A stretch of DNA of 64,000 nt from Bacteroidales bacterium (GTDB taxonomy: Bacteria; Bacteroidota; Bacteroidia; Bacteroidales; Muribaculaceae): NCBI GenBank assembly GCA_019416425.1, contig DXXK01000016.1:3264-67263 (forward strand), in the 5' to 3' direction. Positions 59,147 through 64,000 of this stretch are shown in pieces. A program made the translations under genes and the position numbers. Each line of letters begins with the position of its first letter. Within the stretch, counting starts at the first letter, position 1. The notes under the pieces are model-generated. The model was not told the DNA's origin. It did not search any database and saw only the letters and a program-made list of their open reading frames with translations.

Positions 59147-60172
59147 ATGAATTTCAAATTATTTTTTCTTTCTCTCGTTGCCGTCGTCGGTATGGCAACA
59201 CCCGCCTTCGCAAAAGGCAAAAGGACGGTCAATAGTGCCGATAACAATGTGTCGCCTGACACCGAACAGGTAATAACCAAAGCGACTGAACACGACTTGA
59301 ACGTGTACGGCGACAACTACACCGACGGTGACAAGTTCAGCGGTCTTACCCGAAAAGTCGGCTTCGACCGCATGATTCCGCCTCACGCCTTAGAGGTATG
59401 TTATGACAAAACGACGCACATCATCTTTCCGGCAGAGATCACCTATGTCGATTTGGGCAATGAAAACCTTGTCGCCGGACTTGCCGACGGTGCGAAGAAC
59501 GTGCTGCGTGTCAAATCAGCCTTCAAGTCGTTCAAACAGGAGACCAACCTCTCGGTAATCACCGATGACGGCTCCTATTATGTATTCAATGTCAAGTTTG
59601 CCAAAGAACCGCTGTTGCTCAGTATCGAAATGACGGACTTCCTCCATGACGGCGAATCGGTGAACCGCCCCAACAACGCGCAGGAAATCTATCTTGAACG
59701 CCTCGGCAGTGAAAGTCCTATGCTTGTCAAGCTGATTATGAAAAGTATCTACAAGCAGAACAAGCGTGAAATCAAACATATCGGCTCAAAGCGTTTCGGC
59801 GTTCAATTTCTCCTTAAATCCATCTACGCCAACAACGGTCTGCTGTATTTTCATACGGAGCTGAAGAATACATCCAATATTCCTTTCGACATAGATTTTG
59901 TATCGTTCAAAATTGTGGATAAGAAGGTTATCAAGCGTACCGCCATGCAGGAGCAGGTCTTGGAGCCTCTCCGCGCCCAGAACTATGTCGTGGGCGTTCC
60001 CGCAAAATCCTCTGAACGCACTGTGTTTGCGCTGGAGAAATTCACAATTCCCGATGATAAGCAACTCGTGATCGAAATTGCAGAAAAAGACGGCGGCCGC
60101 CACCAGTCCTTCGTGGTGGAGAACGAGGATATTGTGCGTGCAAACGTAATCGACGAACTTTCAATCCAGTAA
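59147..60172 (+). CDS. traN: TraN, DUF4138 (VirB9-like) protein
   Basis: The start at 59147 (MNFKLFFLSLVAVVGMATPAFAKG) gives a proper signal peptide and abuts a leader motif; an in-frame ATG 30 bp upstream falls before the motif and is rejected. The 341-residue protein has CYDKTTHIIFPAEITYVDLGNENLVAG, NVLRVKSAFKSFKQETNLSVITDDGSYYVFNV and the C-terminal beta domain SIYANNGLLYFHTELKNTSNIPFDIDFVSFKIVDKK, as in DUF4138/TraN, the VirB9 counterpart of the outer core. Confidence 0.94.
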   Translation: MNFKLFFLSLVAVVGMATPAFAKGKRTVNSADNNVSPDTEQVITKATEHDLNVYGDNYTDGDKFSGLTRKVGFDRMIPPHALEVCYDKTTHIIFPAEITYVDLGNENLVAGLADGAKNVLRVKSAFKSFKQETNLSVITDDGSYYVFNVKFAKEPLLLSIEMTDFLHDGESVNRPNNAQEIYLERLGSESPMLVKLIMKSIYKQNKREIKHIGSKRFGVQFLLKSIYANNGLLYFHTELKNTSNIPFDIDFVSFKIVDKKVIKRTAMQEQVLEPLRAQNYVVGVPAKSSERTVFALEKFTIPDDKQLVIEIAEKDGGRHQSFVVENEDIVRANVIDELSIQ

Positions 60173-60175
60173 TCT

Positions 60176-60757
60176 ATGAGAAAAGCGATAATGATAATCG
60201 CTGCCATGCTTGCCCTCTGCGGAGGGCAGGCAATGGCCCAGCGATGCCTCCCCGGTATGTCAGCGGTGGAAATAAAGGCTGATATGGCAGACGGTTTCTA
60301 TACCGGCAACTCCCGCGACTGCGGATATTCATTCGGAGTGTTTTACTCGGTGTTCAAGGGTAGTGCGAACACTTGGAGCTTTGGCGGCGAGTATCTTCAG
60401 ACCTATAAACCATACGCCGAAAAGGGCCGTATCCCCGTAGCGCAGTTCACGGCGGAGGCGGGATACAATCTGCACCTTGTCAGCGACTATTCGCAGACAT
60501 TCCACCTCTATGGCGGCGTGTCGGCTCTCGGTGGCTACGAAACGGTGAACTGGGGCAGACACACCCTGTCTGACGGTTCCACGCTCCACAACGGCGACGC
60601 CTTCATCTATGGCGGTGCGCTCACTCTCTCGGCAGATTTCTATCTCTCGGATAAAATCGCCCTGACAGCCAATGTGAAAGAGCGGTTTGTATTCGGCAAC
60701 TCAACCGGGCATTTCCATACGCAGTATGGTGTCGGCGTCAAGTTCATAATCGAGTGA
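60176..60757 (+). CDS. traO: TraO, outer-membrane-barrel-like transfer protein
   Basis: This 193-residue protein has a signal peptide (IMIIAAMLALCGGQAMAQ) and alternating strands (EIKADMADGFYTGN, CGYSFGVFYSVFKGSANTWSFGGEYLQTYKPYAEKGRIPVAQFTAEAGYNL, ALTANVKERFVFGN, and the terminal strand YGVGVKFIIE), matching TraO of Bacteroides conjugative transposons. It lies 3 bp after traN and 3 bp before the next gene. Confidence 0.92.
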   Translation: MRKAIMIIAAMLALCGGQAMAQRCLPGMSAVEIKADMADGFYTGNSRDCGYSFGVFYSVFKGSANTWSFGGEYLQTYKPYAEKGRIPVAQFTAEAGYNLHLVSDYSQTFHLYGGVSALGGYETVNWGRHTLSDGSTLHNGDAFIYGGALTLSADFYLSDKIALTANVKERFVFGNSTGHFHTQYGVGVKFIIE

Positions 60758-60760
60758 GCT

Positions 60761-61213
60761 ATGGGTATCAAAGTATTCGACCTTGACATACACAATCTGC
60801 CTCTCGCGGATTTCATGCGGGCTATGGGCTATGAGCCGACGGCGCGCGACGGCAACCGTCTGACATACGACAGTCCGTATTCTTCCAACGGCTCAATCGT
60901 CGTGGATACCGAAAAGAACGGCTGGTACGACAGTCAGGAGCCTGAGAAATGCTACGGCGGAATATACTATCTCGCCTATGAGATAACCGGCAGTTGCAAT
61001 CGCTCGGAATTAAATCTTTTCATCGCCTCCGAGATGAAAAAGATTATGGATTTCAAATGTTACGAGGTTCTGGGTAACGGCAAGAGTGCCAATGCTGATA
61101 TGATACTGGCAATGCCTGTCAAGAACAAAGATGGCAAAAGAGCCGATGCCGTGCAGGAGCAGCCGAAGGAGGAAACCCCGAAACCGAAGCTCGGACGCAA
61201 AATGCGCTTTTAG
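60761..61213 (+). CDS. Primase-domain-like accessory protein upstream of traP
   Basis: This 150-residue protein resembles the N-terminal domain of the next gene: LPLADFMRAMGYEPTARDGNRLTYDSPYSSNGSIVVDTEKNGWYDSQE parallels ISLVDFLHRLGYNPTGRDSKGLWFYAPY and NPRKNVWFDFGTGEG. It lacks a TOPRIM domain and zinc-binding cysteines and has a basic, lysine/proline-rich tail. It probably arose by duplication of the primase N-terminus and may bind DNA beside TraP. It lies 3 bp from each neighbour. Confidence 0.65.
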   Translation: MGIKVFDLDIHNLPLADFMRAMGYEPTARDGNRLTYDSPYSSNGSIVVDTEKNGWYDSQEPEKCYGGIYYLAYEITGSCNRSELNLFIASEMKKIMDFKCYEVLGNGKSANADMILAMPVKNKDGKRADAVQEQPKEETPKPKLGRKMRF

Positions 61214-61216
61214 CCT

Positions 61217-62089
61217 ATGGATATAGACGCAATCAAAGGAATATCCCTTGTGGATTTCCTGCACCGCCTCGGCTACAATCCGACGGGACGCGACAGCAAG
61301 GGTCTGTGGTTCTATGCTCCGTACCGCAACGAGAGAAAGCCATCGTTCCATGTCAACCCCCGAAAAAACGTGTGGTTCGATTTCGGTACAGGCGAGGGCG
61401 GCGACATCTTCACGCTCGCCGGTGTATTGTCGGGCAAGACCGATTTTGTTGAGCAGGCACGATACATCGCCGAAAAGATGAATATGCCTGTGGCAGAGCC
61501 TTACAGACCTGTACCGTTTGTCGAGGAACCGACTTTTGAAAATGTCGCAATATCCCGGCTGGAGTCGCCCGCGTTGCTCCGCTATCTGGCAGAGCGTGGC
61601 ATACCGAAAGAGGTTGCGCAACGCTACTGCGTGCAGGTTGACTACGAGCTTCACGGCAAACACTATTACGCTATCGGCTTTGAGAACAACGCCCACGGCT
61701 ACGAGCTGCGCAACCCGTTCTTCAAGGGGAGCTATCCGCCAAAGAACATTACGCGAATATCCGGAGGCAATCCCCGATACAACGTGTTCGAGGGCTTCAT
61801 AGACTTCCTTTCGGCAGAACGCCTCGGCTACAACGACGGCAACGACAGTGTTGTGCTGAACTCCGTGGCTAATGTCGGAAAGGCAATCCCGGTTCTTGCG
61901 GAATATCCGCTGATACTGTGCTATCTCGACAACGACACCGCCGGGCGTACCGCAGTCGCCAGACTGCGCCGAGAGTTCGGCGACAGGGTGAGCGACAAAT
62001 CCGCGCTCTATCCCGACCACAAGGATCTGAACGACTATCTGATGTCGCTCAATCCGAAACAAATCACTAAACCCAAATTCAAATTATGA
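61217..62089 (+). CDS. traP: TraP, DNA primase-like protein
   Basis: This 290-residue protein has a CHC2-like N-terminal domain (LWFYAPYRNERKPSFHVNPRKNVWFDFGTGEGGDIF) and a C-terminal TOPRIM domain with ILCYLDNDTAGRTAVARLRRE (about 233-252) and LYPDHKDLNDYLM. In classic DnaG the first domain binds zinc through cysteines; here those positions are Ala and others, yet the PSF and GDIF motifs remain. It should prime the complementary strand after transfer. The traQ start overlaps its stop by 4 bp. Confidence 0.87.
   Translation: MDIDAIKGISLVDFLHRLGYNPTGRDSKGLWFYAPYRNERKPSFHVNPRKNVWFDFGTGEGGDIFTLAGVLSGKTDFVEQARYIAEKMNMPVAEPYRPVPFVEEPTFENVAISRLESPALLRYLAERGIPKEVAQRYCVQVDYELHGKHYYAIGFENNAHGYELRNPFFKGSYPPKNITRISGGNPRYNVFEGFIDFLSAERLGYNDGNDSVVLNSVANVGKAIPVLAEYPLILCYLDNDTAGRTAVARLRREFGDRVSDKSALYPDHKDLNDYLMSLNPKQITKPKFKL
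62064..62085 (+). promoter_or_regulatory. Shared ICE leader motif before traQ, inside traP
   Basis: TCACTAAACCCAAATTCAAATT ends directly at the ATG of traQ and lies wholly within the last codons of traP. This copy cannot be an ordinary promoter spacer and supports a role at the level of mRNA. Confidence 0.55.
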
Positions 62090-62613
62090 CTACAAATTTC
62101 TTTTCACGCATCGGCGATATTCGCCTCACTCCCGGCCGTTTCTTCGGCTTTTGGATTGTTCTGTTCACAATCGTAATCTCCATGACTTCCTGTTCCGACG
62201 ACCTCGATGTGCAGCAGTCCTATCCGTTCACGGTAGATGTGATGCCTTACGCTGACAAAATCACGCAGGGGCAGACTGTGGAACTGCGCTTTGAGATAAA
62301 GCCGGAGGGCAATTACACCAATACCCTCTACACAATCCGCTATTTCCAGTATGACGGCGAAGGCACTCTAAAGCTCGTTGATGGCCCGGTGCTGGTCAAC
62401 AACGACCGTCTGCTTCTTGAAAGCAAGACATTCCGACTGAACTACACCGCCAAGAGTGCCGACGCCCACAAATTCCTCGTGGTTGTTGAAGATAACTTCG
62501 GCTCTACCCCGTGGGAGCAGACCTTCGAGTTCAACGGCAAGGACAAAGGCGATGATAACGGAGGTACGATCATTGGCCCGGTTGTCGGTCCAGTAACACC
62601 GGTTATCCGATGA
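62086..62613 (+). CDS. traQ: TraQ, DUF3872 lipoprotein-like protein
   Basis: This 175-residue protein has a cytoplasmic start, one membrane segment ending in a lipobox-like sequence (GFWIVLFTIVISMTSCSDD) and a single beta-sandwich (YPFTVDVMPYADKITQGQTVELRFEIKPEGNYTNTLYTIRYFQYDGEGTL), matching DUF3872/TraQ. A Gly/Pro/Val-rich tail follows. The next gene overlaps by 4 bp. Confidence 0.9.
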   Translation: MTTNFFSRIGDIRLTPGRFFGFWIVLFTIVISMTSCSDDLDVQQSYPFTVDVMPYADKITQGQTVELRFEIKPEGNYTNTLYTIRYFQYDGEGTLKLVDGPVLVNNDRLLLESKTFRLNYTAKSADAHKFLVVVEDNFGSTPWEQTFEFNGKDKGDDNGGTIIGPVVGPVTPVIR

Positions 62614-63101
62614 AAAAACTGTTATTTTTCTTCGTGGCGTTGCAGTCCCTTGTGGCGGCAACGCCCGCCGCCAACGCTAAGAGGTCAATAATGGAGCTAC
62701 CGCCGTTTGAACGTGCCGTGCTGATAATAAAAAAGTTTGAGACGCTCCACAAACCGAAAGACTGGCCCTATGTCGGCTATGGTCACCAAGTCCAGCCGGG
62801 AGAGCCTTACCGTCGTGGCGTACAGCTCACCGAAAAACAGGCGGATTTACTATTACGAAAAGACCTCCGCAAGTTTTGCGCCCTGTATTCGCAATATGGC
62901 AAGGATTCTATTCTGTTAGCCTGCCTCGCCTATAACTGCGGCCCCGGTGTCGTCAACAAAAGCAGCGTACTGAAAAAACTGAAAGCTGGAAACCGCGACA
63001 TCTTCAAAGCCTACACCGCCCACTGTCGTTACAAAGGTAAATTCCACAAGCAACTCCACCAACGCCGCCTGACCGAATTTGCCGCATTATATATTTATTG
63101 A
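62610..63101 (+). CDS. Transfer-associated lysozyme (GH24-like)
   Basis: This 163-residue protein has a signal peptide (LLFFFVALQSLVAATPAANA) and a lysozyme-like body: IIKKFETLHKPKDWPYVGYGHQV carries the catalytic Glu44 and the YGH turn of phage-type lysozymes, followed by LTEKQADLLLRKDLRKF and LACLAYNCGPGVVNKSS. It opens the peptidoglycan for the transfer channel, as lysozyme genes at the end of Bacteroides tra operons are thought to do. It is the last gene of the tra operon. Confidence 0.88.
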   Translation: MKKLLFFFVALQSLVAATPAANAKRSIMELPPFERAVLIIKKFETLHKPKDWPYVGYGHQVQPGEPYRRGVQLTEKQADLLLRKDLRKFCALYSQYGKDSILLACLAYNCGPGVVNKSSVLKKLKAGNRDIFKAYTAHCRYKGKFHKQLHQRRLTEFAALYIY

Positions 63102-63142
63102 TGTTAGTCCGATGTGTGACAGTATTATCACGCATTGGACTA

Positions 63143-64000
63143 TTATTTTTTACAAATAATGTTACCGGGAAAATCCAATAATTTCGTTGCAAAGGTAAAA
63201 AATAACGATTGTCTATTTATCTTTTCTCCCGGTGAATCTTGAATATGCCTATCCACTAATTTCCAAATAGATTTATAGAAACTGCCATAGTATTTCAACA
63301 AATCATGGAAAGTTATACCCGCCTTTTTGCATTTACTCTTAAATCGTTCTGTATTATATTTCAGAGTGGTATCAACACCATTAAGTCTTGAAGTGTGAAA
63401 GACATTAAAACTGGTCTTGTATAAACCAAAATTTGGATTCTTCGAGATTTCTTTATCTATAAAAGTGCGATATTTACGTTCAATATGCCATCTAATGAGT
63501 GTCTTAAGGAGTTCTTCCTTATTCCCATCATCAAATAGATATAATGCGTATTTGCTTTTTTCAAGTTCCACGAACTTCGTGTTTTCTTTTAGACAGCAAT
63601 CATCGTTATTGAAATTTATTTCCAAACGTAGCACAGTGTCTTCTGACTCGGTTACATCTTTCGATAGCCATAATTCATTTATAGACCCAATTTGAGAATC
63701 ATCAATAAATATTCCGTTGAAGCCAGTAAATGAATCTATAATTGGTTTCATCAGATTATCCAAATCTCCAATAGCATCAGTTTCCTTTTTTCTTACAGCA
63801 CTAAAATACCATGTAAAATCCAAATTAACATCTCCATAAATAATCCACTTAAATTTCGCCAATTCATTATGGATTGCATTTTTTAATTCTCGTATTTTAT
63901 CTTTTGATGATTGAATCGTCGCAAAGTTTTCAGAGGTAAAAACAAAAATCAACTTAGACGTAGCCAATCCTATGCCTATTTCATCATCAGAATAATAAGC
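63143..64000 (-). CDS. RusA-like endonuclease domain protein, 5' end outside window
   Basis: The minus-strand frame has no stop up to the right edge (AYYSDDEIGIGLATSKLIFVF precedes the first internal TTG), so the gene is partial at its start. The N-terminal part contains a RusA Holliday-junction resolvase pattern, with NLDFTWYFSAVRKKETDAIG, DLDNLMKPIIDSFTG and GIFIDDSQIGSI; these hold the Asp, Lys and Asp residues used by RusA. The C-terminal 130 residues (LIRWHIERKYRTFIDKEISKNPNFGLYKTSF, ending NIICKK) are not recognised. Base composition is much more AT-rich than the tra genes, suggesting a recently acquired cargo gene downstream of the operon. Confidence 0.65.
   Translation of the reverse strand, partial: AYYSDDEIGIGLATSKLIFVFTSENFATIQSSKDKIRELKNAIHNELAKFKWIIYGDVNLDFTWYFSAVRKKETDAIGDLDNLMKPIIDSFTGFNGIFIDDSQIGSINELWLSKDVTESEDTVLRLEINFNNDDCCLKENTKFVELEKSKYALYLFDDGNKEELLKTLIRWHIERKYRTFIDKEISKNPNFGLYKTSFNVFHTSRLNGVDTTLKYNTERFKSKCKKAGITFHDLLKYYGSFYKSIWKLVDRHIQDSPGEKINRQSLFFTFATKLLDFPGNIICKK

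Noticed and set aside
17200..64000. Search for the right end of the ICE (repeat of the tRNA-Lys 3' end)
   Set aside because: No second copy of GGTTCGAGCCCCACCGG was noticed in the window; the right end is presumably beyond 64000.
1..64000. CRISPR arrays, rRNA genes and IS transposases
   Set aside because: No regularly spaced direct repeats of CRISPR type, no rRNA sequence and no transposase frames were seen.

Overview
The window looks like a chromosome segment of a member of the Bacteroidales, probably a Muribaculaceae-like gut commensal (family level is inference). It carries the left part of an integrative and conjugative element (ICE) related to the CTnDOT type. The grounds are promoters of the Bacteroidetes form (TTTG, about 20 bp, TAnnTTTG), GLPGLI, NVEALA, DUF1573 and TonB/SusC-like families, and a complete Bacteroides-type mob/tra set.

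Bases 1-17272 are host chromosome. They hold the end of a DUF1573 gene, a small secreted NVEALA peptide, and a tightly packed run of eight genes (982-15118): a six-bladed propeller lipoprotein, a transglutaminase-like lipoprotein, a type I signal peptidase, an O-antigen-ligase-like membrane protein with a TPR tail, one periplasmic adaptor, an RND pump, a TolC-like channel and a second RND pump. Gaps are 18 bp or less and several starts overlap stops, so this reads as one transcription unit. A convergent, codon-biased OmpA/TPR lipoprotein gene and a tRNA-Lys(CTT) follow.

The ICE appears to begin at the 3' end of tRNA-Lys. Next come seven copies of a GGTGGCAA motif (probable integrase arm sites), a tyrosine integrase, two small helix-turn-helix proteins (Xis-like), a type IA topoisomerase homologue that has lost its catalytic tyrosine (Exc-like), a DUF3945 protein, another HTH protein, a small membrane protein, and an NtrC-family regulator with degenerate receiver, GAFTGA and Walker B sites.

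Bases 25765-38253 are AT-richer cargo: several GLPGLI proteins, two TonB-type receptors, an outer-membrane barrel, Crp-like and LuxR-like regulators and an unknown protein. Two families of repeated promoter elements and two deletion scars show that the locus grew and shrank by cassette duplication and deletion.

Bases 38375-63101 are the transfer machinery. On the minus strand lie a 2025-residue methyltransferase/MutS-I/helicase fusion, DUF1896, the coupling protein and the relaxase genes mobB and mobA. A 1.1-kb non-coding region follows, with a probable oriT, a 10-bp phased repeat and a 40-bp repeat. On the plus strand is a traA-traQ operon ending with a lysozyme. A RusA-like gene runs off the right edge. 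The right end of the ICE is not in the window. A conserved leader resembling CACCACTAAATCCACAATC stands just before the start codon of about a dozen core ICE genes on both strands and is not explained by the gene annotation.
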